From JAKPQD01 sp029572965 (GTDB lineage: Bacteria > Bacteroidota > Bacteroidia > Bacteroidales > DTGW01), in the NCBI GenBank assembly GCA_035374585.1, contig DAOSPF010000013.1, positions 1-56,242 of the forward strand: a stretch of 56,242 nt of DNA. Direction: 5' to 3'. Position numbers and translations under genes: made by a program. Within the stretch, counting starts at the first letter, position 1. The number at the start of each line of letters is the position of its first letter. A model generated the notes under the pieces. The model was not told where the DNA came from. It made no database searches and was given only the letters and a program-made list of their open reading frames with translations. This document shows, in pieces, positions 33,266 to 41,155 of this stretch.

Positions 33266-33862
33266 TTACAAATCATTGAAGTTAATTAGTGTATAGCTAA
33301 ACGTTTTACCCCAGTATTTTTGTGCCATTTCGCAAAGTGAAATGAACTCGCTGAACTGGCCGGAATCGGCAAAGACCTGGCAACCTGCTGACCATTGGTT
33401 TACATTGATGGATTTACCTGTTAAGTTTGCACGGTGAATGTTTATGCCGAATATGCCTGTTTCTTCTTTACCGCTTGTAAAATCGAGATAATTGTTTTTG
33501 TTAAAGTCACGGATTACTGTTACTGGCATAAATTGAACCAATGCTTTGTATTTGCCCTGATGTAAACCAAGGCAATAGCAATGAAAATACTGGTCCGCTT
33601 TCAATATAGCTGTGCCTTGCGGGCTTAAGGGATGATTGAGATAATACAAACCAGGGTCGGTTGTTGCTTCGTATTTGTGGAAGTTCCACTGACCTTTGTA
33701 CTTCCACATGATAACGATGTAATCATCGAAGGAATTTGGTACACGGTTATTGTTTCTTATCCCGATAATGTTGAGGTTATATGGTTTGGTGTCAGTTTCA
33801 AATATTTCGTAGCCTTTATTTTTAAGGGCTGAGTAAACGGTGTCAAATGTTATTGATTCCAT
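33266..33862 (-). CDS. Lysin-like protein with an SxGC active-site motif
   Basis: A 198-aa protein without a signal peptide. The C-terminal third contains GINIHRAN (about 142-149) and WSAGCQVF (about 161-168). This is an H...S-x-G-C pattern like the catalytic motif of L,D-transpeptidases. The middle contains ATTDPGLYYLNHP and LHQGKYKALVQ, which I recall from Bacteroidota phage and island proteins annotated as hypothetical. A peptidoglycan-cleaving role is plausible. Lacking a signal, it would need a holin such as the 72-aa protein nearby. The DnaC-like ATPase gene lies 26 bp upstream on the same strand. Confidence 0.6.
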   Translation of the reverse strand: MESITFDTVYSALKNKGYEIFETDTKPYNLNIIGIRNNNRVPNSFDDYIVIMWKYKGQWNFHKYEATTDPGLYYLNHPLSPQGTAILKADQYFHCYCLGLHQGKYKALVQFMPVTVIRDFNKNNYLDFTSGKEETGIFGINIHRANLTGKSINVNQWSAGCQVFADSGQFSEFISLCEMAQKYWGKTFSYTLINFNDL

Positions 33863-33888
33863 AATTTGAAAATGTATTAATAATTTGG

Positions 33889-34497
33889 TTAAACTCTTTT
33901 GTCTTTTGCCGATTCGCTGAAAGCGATGAGGTTGAATTGTTCACGCAAGCGGCTGCGAATTCGTGCGCCGTAAATATCTTCAATTTCGCTACTATTGAGG
34001 TTTGTAGTTAAATGTGTGAACATTTGACGTGAAACAAATAATTCGTACCGTGAAAGAAGAATTTCGGCCATTACGTTGCAGTCGTTGCCAAAGTATTTCA
34101 GGCTGTTTTCGGTGCCTAAATCGTCGAAACAATAAGTTCGAGGAATGTCGTTTTTGAATGATTGTTTGCTGTATTTGTGTATTACCGAATAGCCTTCTTG
34201 TATAAACTCAAAACTCACATCACGACAGGTTTTCATTACAAAACGCTCTTCGAGTGGTTGAATATGCCGGATAATGTTCATTAGTGAAGTTTTACCACAA
34301 CCAACAGGGCCAGAAAGTAAAATACCTTTCCGCAAGGAAAGTTTGTGTTTTTCTGCTCCGGCATTGTCTTTGAGAATATACACCAGCAGCTTGTAAATAA
34401 TTTCGTAATCTTCAGGAATTACTTTAAAACTTGGATGGTACAGTTTTTTGCCTGTAGATTCGATAAAGGTTAGGCCTTTTGTAAAATCGAAAGTCAT
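33889..34497 (-). CDS. DnaC/IstB-like AAA+ ATPase
   Basis: A 202-aa P-loop ATPase. Walker A GPVGCGKTS is at residues 63-71, Walker B YCFDDLG at about 125, a sensor-like HLTTNLNSSEI at about 165 and an arginine-rich RIRSRLREQF near the end. It resembles the helicase-loader or IstB-type ATPases of mobile elements, with no transposase beside it. It probably assists replication of the excised element. It is part of the minus-strand run beginning at 35666. Confidence 0.75.
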   Translation of the reverse strand: MTFDFTKGLTFIESTGKKLYHPSFKVIPEDYEIIYKLLVYILKDNAGAEKHKLSLRKGILLSGPVGCGKTSLMNIIRHIQPLEERFVMKTCRDVSFEFIQEGYSVIHKYSKQSFKNDIPRTYCFDDLGTENSLKYFGNDCNVMAEILLSRYELFVSRQMFTHLTTNLNSSEIEDIYGARIRSRLREQFNLIAFSESAKDKRV

Positions 34498-34527
34498 AAT
34501 GTGCTGGTTTGAAAATATGAAAATGAT

Positions 34528-35349
34528 TTAAAGAGGTTCGTTGTAGTTTTTGCCGTTTGGCGATGGTTGGGGCTTTGATTGTGGTTTTGGCAAACCCTGT
34601 GGGGCTATAAAATGCTGTGCATTTAGCATCCAGTTTCGTGCGGCTGCTTGCCAGTTTTTCATGGGTGTTTTGCCCCCAACACGCCAACCGTTGCTTTCGA
34701 AATGGTTATAGAATTTATTGGCCTCAACTATTGGGAACTGTTCGGTATTAAAAAATGCTATTACTTCTTCCATGATTGGCGGTATTGAATCAGGCTTTTC
34801 TTTTTTTGGCGCAACTTTTTTTCTTTTTGAATTTTGGCTTTGTAGCATACCGGGGTTATTGTTTTCCGAAAAAGGTAAATTCTCATTTTTGGAAAATTGT
34901 GTTTGTGAGTTCGCATCACTATCGTTTATTATGTTTAATAAGTTTGTATTGTTTATAGAAGGTACTAATGCTTGTTCAGTGCCTGTACCAGTAGTAGTTT
35001 CGTTACCTGACTGATTTTTGAACGGCTGCCCGTCTGTTTGCTGAACTGGTTTGTAGTCGGGGTCGAATATTACAAGATGAACCAAACTGCCTTTGAAAGG
35101 ATTGTATGATGGCATGTATTTTACATATCCGAAATTGTGCAAATCTTTCATACACTTGTGGTAGGTTGCTTTCGAACATATTTTACTAACCTTCATGGTT
35201 TCTTCACGGCAAATGCTTATCGGGTTCTGGAAACGGTTTATATTCCAAAACTGAAATAAAGACAGGTACAGGCTTATATGTGTGGGGTTAAGCCTGTCGT
35301 CGGGAACTACACGATCGAAAAAACCAGTAAGGTGTTTTATGTAGTTCAT
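34528..35349 (-). CDS. Replication-type protein with winged-helix N terminus
   Basis: A 273-aa protein. The N-terminal 100 residues (DRLNPTHISLYLSLFQFWNINRF, then MKVSKICSKATYHKCMKDLHNFGYVKY) look like a winged helix of the replication-initiator/DnaD sort. A low-complexity Asn/Gln/Ser linker covers about 110-185. A C-terminal block with VIAFFNTEQFPIVEANKFYNHFESNGWRVGG and NWQAAARNW follows, resembling the DnaD-like or helicase-loader tail of phage proteins. The stop of the upstream HTH gene overlaps its start by 4 bp. Confidence 0.6.
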   Translation of the reverse strand: MNYIKHLTGFFDRVVPDDRLNPTHISLYLSLFQFWNINRFQNPISICREETMKVSKICSKATYHKCMKDLHNFGYVKYMPSYNPFKGSLVHLVIFDPDYKPVQQTDGQPFKNQSGNETTTGTGTEQALVPSINNTNLLNIINDSDANSQTQFSKNENLPFSENNNPGMLQSQNSKRKKVAPKKEKPDSIPPIMEEVIAFFNTEQFPIVEANKFYNHFESNGWRVGGKTPMKNWQAAARNWMLNAQHFIAPQGLPKPQSKPQPSPNGKNYNEPL

Positions 35350-35666
35350 AATCCACTCTTGCCTTTTTGCAAATTGGAAGGATGTGGTTTTTGATTGTTG
35401 ATTTGATTTCCGTTAATTATCTTTTCAATTTCGTTGTAATTGTAAAAGATAATACTACCTATCCGGGTAAATGACAATGTGCCATTAACACGGAGATTTT
35501 GCAAAGTACCAGGAGAGATGTTTAGCAGTTTACGAACTTCGGCAGATTTGAGCCATTGTTTTTGTTCTGATTGGCAACCTTGTTCTTTCAGAATTTTTTT
35601 AAGGTCTTCGAGAAGTTCTGTCTTAAACTCCCGCAAATCGTCGGTTGTAATAATAGATGTAGGCAT
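35346..35666 (-). CDS. Excisionase-like helix-turn-helix protein
   Basis: A 106-aa protein with a short N-terminal coiled segment (about 8-28) and a HTH_17/MerR-like domain (about 38-90): QWLKSAEVRKLLNISPGTLQNLRVNGTLSFTRIGSIIFYNYNEIEKII. This class directs excision or controls transfer genes in Bacteroidota elements. It is the first gene of a minus-strand operon with the replication-type protein (4-bp overlap). A sigma70-like promoter and several palindromes lie upstream and suggest autoregulation. Confidence 0.8.
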   Translation of the reverse strand: MPTSIITTDDLREFKTELLEDLKKILKEQGCQSEQKQWLKSAEVRKLLNISPGTLQNLRVNGTLSFTRIGSIIFYNYNEIEKIINGNQINNQKPHPSNLQKGKSGL

Positions 35667-35731
35667 ACTTTTTAAAAAATTTGGTTTCTACACCAAAATT
35701 CAAAAGATTAGCCCAAAAAAAGCCCAAGTTA

Positions 35732-35831
35732 TACCCAAGTTGGGTACACATTAATTTTGATATGTTTTGACACAGAATAATATAACTTTTAGGCTCTGAT
35801 GTGTCAAAAATGATAAAATACCAAGTTGGTA
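35732..35831 (-). promoter_or_regulatory. Promoter with flanking palindromes upstream of the HTH gene
   Basis: On the minus strand TTGACA (35802-35807), a 17-nt spacer and TATATT (35779-35784) form a near-consensus sigma70-type promoter, unlike the phylum's usual TAnnTTTG boxes. A 10-bp perfect inverted repeat TTTTGACACA/TGTGTCAAAA (35765-35774 and 35800-35809) overlaps the -35 and the likely start. Palindromes TACCCAAGTTGGGTA (35732-35746) and TACCAAGTTGGTA (35819-35831) sit downstream and upstream. Confidence 0.6.
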
Positions 35832-36677
35832 TCATCTTGGGTGTTCGTCATCCTGTTCAATTTTTTTGAGCAATGCCGTTTTTAATGCATCAAGGAACTT
35901 GGATGGATTTTGGCGTTGCTTAATTTCGAGGTAGGTACGGTAAAAGTCGCCCAAGTCAATATCAAAAACAGCTTCGACAAACAGGGCTATTTCCTTAATA
36001 TCTATTAAGCCATTATTAATGCTGTTACATGCTTGCAAAGCATAAATAAGTTCTACGAGTGCAATTTTAGGGTCAGTCCAGGCATATTTACTTTTTCGCA
36101 CCTGATCTGTTCTTTTAAATTCTTTGCGGTCAATTAATGCCAGTTCAGTTTTGAGGTATACACAAAGCAAATCATTAGCTAATATTTTGGCAACTTTGAA
36201 ATCGTGGCTGGTGGAGAAAGCGGGGTCGGCGTCGAAATAAAATGTATCGAGGTAAAGATGCAAATCGTACTTACCCCTGACGAAATATTTATCGTCGAGA
36301 TATACCAATTTGTTACGCATATATTGGTAAAATTCGAGGTTCTCGGCAAAGAACTTTTCGAGCTTATTGAGTTCATTTTGCAAGTATCTTTTTTGAGATT
36401 CATCGCTCCCGTTTGGCCGTTTTGACTCGATATTGAAAATCTTTATAAAGTAAATTAGTTTGCTGTAAATTGCCGGTTTTGTTTCTTTGAAAAACAATAT
36501 TTCGGCTTCCTGATTTGGAAATTTGTTTTGACTTACGAAATCTTTCAATTCTTTTAAACAGGCACTTATACAGACAATTGAGCGTTCTGATATTTTTAGA
36601 ATGTTAGAAAACTCACTCTCGATTGTTTTTAGGTCATCATCAAGATTTTGGCATATATTGCAAATGTGGTCACTCAT
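35832..36677 (-). CDS. RteC-type regulator of element excision
   Basis: A 281-aa RteC homologue. In CTnDOT, RteC activates the excision genes. The sequence shows the family pattern: helical N-terminal half, the LHLYLDTFYFDADPAFSTSHDFKVAKILANDLL segment (about 130-165), SKYAWTDPKIALVELIYALQA (about 195-215) and the C-terminal FYRTYLEIKQRQNPSKFLDALKTALLKKI DNA-binding-like region. Its ATG overlaps the nrdG stop by 8 bp (ATGAGTGA), so it is the last gene of the B12 riboswitch operon. It ends at the edge of the HTH-gene control region. Confidence 0.8.
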   Translation of the reverse strand: MSDHICNICQNLDDDLKTIESEFSNILKISERSIVCISACLKELKDFVSQNKFPNQEAEILFFKETKPAIYSKLIYFIKIFNIESKRPNGSDESQKRYLQNELNKLEKFFAENLEFYQYMRNKLVYLDDKYFVRGKYDLHLYLDTFYFDADPAFSTSHDFKVAKILANDLLCVYLKTELALIDRKEFKRTDQVRKSKYAWTDPKIALVELIYALQACNSINNGLIDIKEIALFVEAVFDIDLGDFYRTYLEIKQRQNPSKFLDALKTALLKKIEQDDEHPR

Positions 36678-37308
36678 AACTTACAACTGATTTTTCTATT
36701 GTTTTGCCCTCCCTAAATTCATTTACTTTATAGCTTTTATTTTGCCCAACGAGGCGTTGTATCAAATTTACAGTTGCTTCGTCATGAATACCAGGAATAA
36801 ACGTGGTGCGAAATTCGCCTTCGATTGAGGTATTGTTGAGAAGAAGAATGGAAACCATTATCTTTTCAATAATTTCATCTGTCATTTGAATTCCAATGAT
36901 TTTGCCGTACAAATCTTTTTCGGGCGCAATTTTTATGTCCATAGCAATGTAATCTACTAGCTTGTTTTCAACGATTTGCTCCAGCATGTATGGGTTCGAT
37001 CCGTTGGTATCGAGTTTAATGGAATAGCCCAAATCTTTTAATTCTTTCAGAAATAATGGTAAATCCTTGTGAATGGTTGGTTCACCGCCTGTAACAACTA
37101 CTCCATCAAGCCAATTTTTGTGTTTTGCAAGGTAACTTATTATGTTTATAGGAGCTAATTCAAGATGTTCAATAAAAAGTTCAGGTAGCACAAGCTGCGG
37201 GTTATGACAATACCCACAACGGAAATTACAGCCTTGTGTAAACACAACGGCTGCAATTTTACCGGGATAGTCAATAAGACTTTGTTTTACGAAACCACCT
37301 ATTCTCAT
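36670..37308 (-). CDS. nrdG: Anaerobic ribonucleotide reductase activating protein
   Basis: Radical SAM enzyme that installs the glycyl radical on NrdD under anoxia, 212 aa. The iron-sulfur motif CNFRCGYC (Cys27, Cys31, Cys34) has the classic CxxxCxxC spacing. GGEP (about 73-76, in VVTGGEPTIHKD) binds SAM. The early FVKQSLIDYPGKIAAVVFTQ is typical of the NrdG/PflA-like group in this phylum. Its partner nrdD is 7.6 kb upstream on the same strand. Its start overlaps a 44-codon ORF by 4 bp and its end overlaps rteC by 8 bp. Confidence 0.9.
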   Translation of the reverse strand: MRIGGFVKQSLIDYPGKIAAVVFTQGCNFRCGYCHNPQLVLPELFIEHLELAPINIISYLAKHKNWLDGVVVTGGEPTIHKDLPLFLKELKDLGYSIKLDTNGSNPYMLEQIVENKLVDYIAMDIKIAPEKDLYGKIIGIQMTDEIIEKIMVSILLLNNTSIEGEFRTTFIPGIHDEATVNLIQRLVGQNKSYKVNEFREGKTIEKSVVSYE

Positions 37309-37439
37309 AGTTTTTTATGCTTTTTTAGTTTTTCAAACCGAGTAGGCAGAATTCCTAATCTATTATTGAGCCATTCTGAATATATATCCCAACACAGCAA
37401 AAGAGGTGCAGTATTTGGCTTACATGGTTTTCTTTTCAT
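37305..37439 (-). CDS. 44-residue ORF between cobO and nrdG
   Basis: A basic 44-aa product with two cysteines (MKRKPCKP..., then LLLCWDIYSEWLNNRLG and a Lys-rich end). It begins 20 bases after the cobO stop, and its TGA overlaps the nrdG ATG (ATGA), a typical coupled arrangement. It has no known family that I recognise. The gapless operon packing is the main support; it could be a small partner or regulator of the anaerobic reductase. Confidence 0.5.
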   Translation of the reverse strand: MKRKPCKPNTAPLLLCWDIYSEWLNNRLGILPTRFEKLKKHKKL

Positions 37440-37459
37440 GGTAATCAGTTTTTTAGCTG

Positions 37460-37975
37460 TTAACATTCAATGCCAATTCTTGCTTCAACCCCTTGAGTGT
37501 AGTAGTGTTTTACCTCTTTCATTTCGGTAACTAGATCGGCCATGTCTATTAGTTCCTGTGGGGCATAGCGTCCGGTAATAATGATTTCGGTTTGTTCGGG
37601 TTTCTTTTTCAGCAGTTGAATGAGTTCATCCACTGAAAACAAGTTGTAATAAAGGGCAATGTTGGCCTCATCGAGAATTACCACATCGTACGTGCCTGAC
37701 AAGATGATGCCCGAAACCTCTTTAAAGCCTTGCCGGGCAATGTCAATATCGGCCTGAGTCGGGCTTTTTACTATAAAACATTCCAAACCAAATTGCTTAA
37801 TTGAAATGGTTGGCAGATAATTAAATACAGCCTTTACCTCGGAATATACCTGACCTTTAACAAACTGGGCAAAATATACTTTTTTACCAGCACCGACAGC
37901 CCGCAATGCAAGCCCAAAAGCGGCAGTTGTTTTTCCTTTACCGTTTCCGGTGTAAATTTGAATGTACCCTTTCAT
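37460..37975 (-). CDS. cobO: Cob(I)yrinic acid a,c-diamide / cob(I)alamin adenosyltransferase
   Basis: Transfers the adenosyl group from ATP to cob(I)alamin or corrinoids, giving the coenzyme form, in the cytoplasm. The 171-aa CobA/BtuR/CobO-type protein starts GYIQIYTGNGKGKTTAAFGL with the P-loop GNGKGKTT at 10-17. It carries VVILDEANIAL near 100 and a C-terminal TEMKEVKHYYTQGVEARIGIE, all family features. Its ATG overlaps the BtuG-like stop by 4 bp. It completes a take-up-and-activate path for imported B12 and could supply adenosylcobalamin to the mutase at 16-20 kb. Confidence 0.92.
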   Translation of the reverse strand: MKGYIQIYTGNGKGKTTAAFGLALRAVGAGKKVYFAQFVKGQVYSEVKAVFNYLPTISIKQFGLECFIVKSPTQADIDIARQGFKEVSGIILSGTYDVVILDEANIALYYNLFSVDELIQLLKKKPEQTEIIITGRYAPQELIDMADLVTEMKEVKHYYTQGVEARIGIEC

Positions 37976-39114
37976 TTTATTGTTGTTTTTAATGTGTCAA
38001 TTTTTGTTTCGTTTAAAAATGCTATGTGTCCGGGGTTTAACCCGGCTTTAAAAGAATACTTCTTTTTGCCTTCTTTACTGAAACAAACTACATTGCCAGT
38101 GTTTACAAAACCGTGCGCATCGGTAATGAATACGTTGCCCGATTGCTTATCAACCGTAATCCCGTAAGCCGTTTCTATTACAGTACCATCGGTAATGAAA
38201 TTGTCGCGGATGATCGTTTCGTTTTTAACATTAATAAGCATTATTTTTGAACCGGAGCCCGTCATAAAGTCATAGTAATAAACATAAGCAGTATCACCAT
38301 TTATAGCAAGGTTCAAGGCTTCAAAACCGGGGAAGGTATATTTTAGCTCATCGGTTTTACTGTCTATAATTTGAAGGCACATTTTTACATCACCGTAATT
38401 GCCCCTCGAAATCACATATAAATCGCCATATTTATCGGGTACAATAATATAAGGGTTAATGCGTACCGTTATTTTCTTTGTTTCAACAAGCGTAGCAACA
38501 TCAATTACAGAAACAGTATTGTCATAGTTTGGATAATCAAGCCCGCCGGAATTTGACACATACACTTTATTATTGGCAACGGCAATCCCGTCGGGATTAC
38601 GGCCTACGGTAATGTATTTTTCTATTTCGAGTGTAGCCGTGTCAATTACCGCAACCGTACCATCGAACGAACAAACAAATGCCTTGTTTTTATTAAAAGC
38701 GATATATCGGGGCTGGCGAGGTTTGTCGCCGTTAAAAAACGGTATTTGTTTGATGCTTTTACCAGTAAATGGGTTTACTACTTCTAACTGGCTCGAAACA
38801 TTCACGATGATATACATTTTGTTTCCATAAATGGCAATATCGTTCCCTGTGTCACCCAGTTTACGGCCATTCTGCAAATTGAAATAATCGGTTTGGGGCA
38901 CAGAATCAGCAAAACTGTAATAGGTAAGCGTTGAATTGTTCATATTGAACAATCCTTCGTTTAACACATATAGCCCTTTGGTGGTATAGGTTGTATCGGT
39001 TACGGGTTTTACAACCGGAGGGTCAACAACAGGTTCAATCGGGTCTTTTTTGCAAGATTGTGTTATGAACAATAGTGCAAGAATGGGCAATATTATTTGT
39101 TTCATATTTTTCAT
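37972..39114 (-). CDS. btuG: BtuG-like surface B12-binding lipoprotein (beta-propeller)
   Basis: A 380-aa lipoprotein with lipobox ITQSC (Cys21) and a Lys-Asp-Pro-rich linker (KKDPIEPVVDPPVVKP). It has a YncE-like seven-bladed propeller with repeats such as VGRNPDGIAVANNKVYVSNSGG and YGITVDKQSGNVFITD. In Bacteroides, BtuG proteins of this design cap BtuB on the cell surface and capture B12 with very high affinity. Here it lies 2 bp downstream of btuB in the riboswitch operon, which supports the same role. DUF5074-type proteins are the closest name I can offer. Confidence 0.82.
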   Translation of the reverse strand: MKNMKQIILPILALLFITQSCKKDPIEPVVDPPVVKPVTDTTYTTKGLYVLNEGLFNMNNSTLTYYSFADSVPQTDYFNLQNGRKLGDTGNDIAIYGNKMYIIVNVSSQLEVVNPFTGKSIKQIPFFNGDKPRQPRYIAFNKNKAFVCSFDGTVAVIDTATLEIEKYITVGRNPDGIAVANNKVYVSNSGGLDYPNYDNTVSVIDVATLVETKKITVRINPYIIVPDKYGDLYVISRGNYGDVKMCLQIIDSKTDELKYTFPGFEALNLAINGDTAYVYYYDFMTGSGSKIMLINVKNETIIRDNFITDGTVIETAYGITVDKQSGNVFITDAHGFVNTGNVVCFSKEGKKKYSFKAGLNPGHIAFLNETKIDTLKTTIK

Positions 39115-39116
39115 TT

Positions 39117-41105
39117 TTAAAATAGTAAAGTTAAAGCTACGGTGTATGAGCGTCCGGGCATCGGGAAACTTCTTATTACCTCGTATTGTTTGTTTAAAAG
39201 GTTGTTTACTTCACCTTTCATCTTTAAAGTGTAATCTTTTATTTTAAACTCGTACAACGCAGAAATGTCGCTCGTCCACCATGACGGAATCATGTTTTCA
39301 TAAATATTTTCGCCCAACACATAACGATAGCCATTAAACAACGTGTTGTAGCTTACCGAGAATGATTTGTAGGCGACAGTTCCCATTGCCGTGAATGTTT
39401 CGAAAGGGATATAGGGTATCTGCTGGTTGTAGGTTGCCGAATTTTCATCGGTAACATCGGTTGCTGCCTGATAGGTATAATTGCACGACAACGAATAGCG
39501 TAATCCTAAAACAGGTTTGGTTTGCAATTGGCCATGCAATTCCATGCCTTTTATATCGACTAACCCGATGTTTCGCATTGACCAAACAAACAGGTTCTTC
39601 GTAGGAACGGCGACTATTTTATCTTTCACGTGGTTGTAAAAGAAATCGGCTTTAAACGAAATATATTCAATAATGCCCCAATGGGAAAAAGCTGTTACTC
39701 CGGCATTGTATTGCTTTGCGTATTCAGGTTTAAGGTTATTGTTGCCTACAAGGGTATAATATAAATCGTTAAATGTGGGCATCCTGAATACGTCTTTGTA
39801 CAAGAACCGCAGGCGGATATTGGGGCTTTGTGTTAGTCTGTAACCACACGAAACGGAAGGGGTTAAAATATTACGGTCGGGGGCTGGTTGTCCTTCCATT
39901 GTTTTTTCACGAACCAGCGTGGCCAATATATTGCCATTTACTTCCCAGCGAGGCCGTAAATATTGAAATGCCAAAACCGAAAGCGAAGAATAACGTGTAG
40001 GCTTGGCATACTGGTAGAGGTTGGCATCTAGTGTGTTTACAAAAAAATCAGAAGCTATGGAAAGATGGAGGGAATCAATAACTTTCCAGTTTACCGCTTG
40101 CGATATGTAATATTCCCGTTGCAGATACCTATTATCAAGTTTCCCTTCGGCATTCAGGTATTCGGGGTCTAAATACCGTAACCAGTTTTGAGAGTATTTT
40201 ATGTTTGTGAGCCATTGCAGCCTTTTTTTAGTGTCAGATTTATATTGAAGGTTGGAGAAGAAATCCTTGTTCCACAGCCGTTGCGTTGCAAACGGATTGT
40301 AAAACACAACTGCACCCGGTAACCCTCTTTCAGAACCGTAGTAATACATTTTTAACGAAAGCCTTGAGCTGTCTCGCAATATTGTAACTAATGCAGCGTT
40401 GAGGTTGACAGATTCAATATCTGAATTTTTTCTTATAGCTGTGGTATCTTTGCTTCTGCCAAGCTGTATATGAAAAGGGTATTCGCCATTGGCTTTGGTG
40501 TAATTGCATGAAATATCGGAATATGATTTTTGCCCCAGTCTATTTTGTATTGAAAACAGGGGATTAATTAACCCAAACGAACCGATTTTACAGCCCACTT
40601 TGAATCTAAAAGGTTTATTGCTAAAGTTGGGAATAGATGAATTAATGCTTATTACGCTTGCCGAGGCATAATACCTTGCTGGTTGACATATAATTGTTGG
40701 TTGTCCGATAAACAACGACACGTTGTCGGCGTTATCGGTAGAAATTTTACCTAAATCAACCTGCCCTGTAGCAACATCGCTAAATTGTACCCCATCCATA
40801 AATACACCGGTATGGTTTGCCCCCAAGCTACGCACCATTACTGTTTTCAACCCTCCAATACCACCATAATCTTTAACTGTAATGCCCGAAAAGGTCTTAA
40901 CAGCATCGGCAGCGGAAGTGCCTGAAATCCGGTCGAGTTCTACCCTTGTAACAGATTGCATGGGGACAACCGACTTGTCTTTCTCGGGTGGCTTTACTGC
41001 GGTTACTGTTACTTCTTCGAGTTTTACAGTGTCTTTTATTAGTTTTTGGGAAAACAAGTTAAATACTGAAAAAGAGAATAATATGATTAAAAATAATTGT
41101 TTCAT
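39117..41105 (-). CDS. btuB: TonB-dependent B12 receptor BtuB
   Basis: Outer-membrane transporter for cobalamin, 662 aa. Signal peptide (about 1-19), TonB box region EEVTVTAVK (about 30-38), plug domain (about 45-155, with VELDRISGTSAADAVKTFSGI and GVFMDGVQ), then a 22-strand barrel (about 160-662) ending YTVALTLLF with the terminal Phe. No N-terminal carboxypeptidase-like domain is present, as in siderophore/B12-type rather than SusC-type receptors. Its position under a cobalamin riboswitch and beside BtuG- and CobO-like genes fixes the substrate as a corrinoid. Confidence 0.9.
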   Translation of the reverse strand: MKQLFLIILFSFSVFNLFSQKLIKDTVKLEEVTVTAVKPPEKDKSVVPMQSVTRVELDRISGTSAADAVKTFSGITVKDYGGIGGLKTVMVRSLGANHTGVFMDGVQFSDVATGQVDLGKISTDNADNVSLFIGQPTIICQPARYYASASVISINSSIPNFSNKPFRFKVGCKIGSFGLINPLFSIQNRLGQKSYSDISCNYTKANGEYPFHIQLGRSKDTTAIRKNSDIESVNLNAALVTILRDSSRLSLKMYYYGSERGLPGAVVFYNPFATQRLWNKDFFSNLQYKSDTKKRLQWLTNIKYSQNWLRYLDPEYLNAEGKLDNRYLQREYYISQAVNWKVIDSLHLSIASDFFVNTLDANLYQYAKPTRYSSLSVLAFQYLRPRWEVNGNILATLVREKTMEGQPAPDRNILTPSVSCGYRLTQSPNIRLRFLYKDVFRMPTFNDLYYTLVGNNNLKPEYAKQYNAGVTAFSHWGIIEYISFKADFFYNHVKDKIVAVPTKNLFVWSMRNIGLVDIKGMELHGQLQTKPVLGLRYSLSCNYTYQAATDVTDENSATYNQQIPYIPFETFTAMGTVAYKSFSVSYNTLFNGYRYVLGENIYENMIPSWWTSDISALYEFKIKDYTLKMKGEVNNLLNKQYEVIRSFPMPGRSYTVALTLLF

Positions 41106-41116
41106 CGAAAAGTTTA

Positions 41117-41149
41117 AAAGGTGCCGGAAGTTAAGCTCCCGGCACCTTT
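41117..41149 (-). terminator. Strong intra-operon hairpin upstream of btuB
   Basis: AAAGGTGCCGG pairs with CCGGCACCTTT (11 bp, 11-nt loop), followed on the minus strand by TTTAAACTTTT. It sits between the DUF4465 gene stop and the btuB ATG. It could be a partial terminator or an mRNA-stabilising processing hairpin that sets different levels of the two parts of the operon. Confidence 0.7.
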
Positions 41150-41155
41150 ATTTTA

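Noticed and set aside
28643..33862. A complete prophage
   Set aside because: Holin-like and lysin-like genes are present, but no terminase, portal, capsid or tail gene could be recognised.
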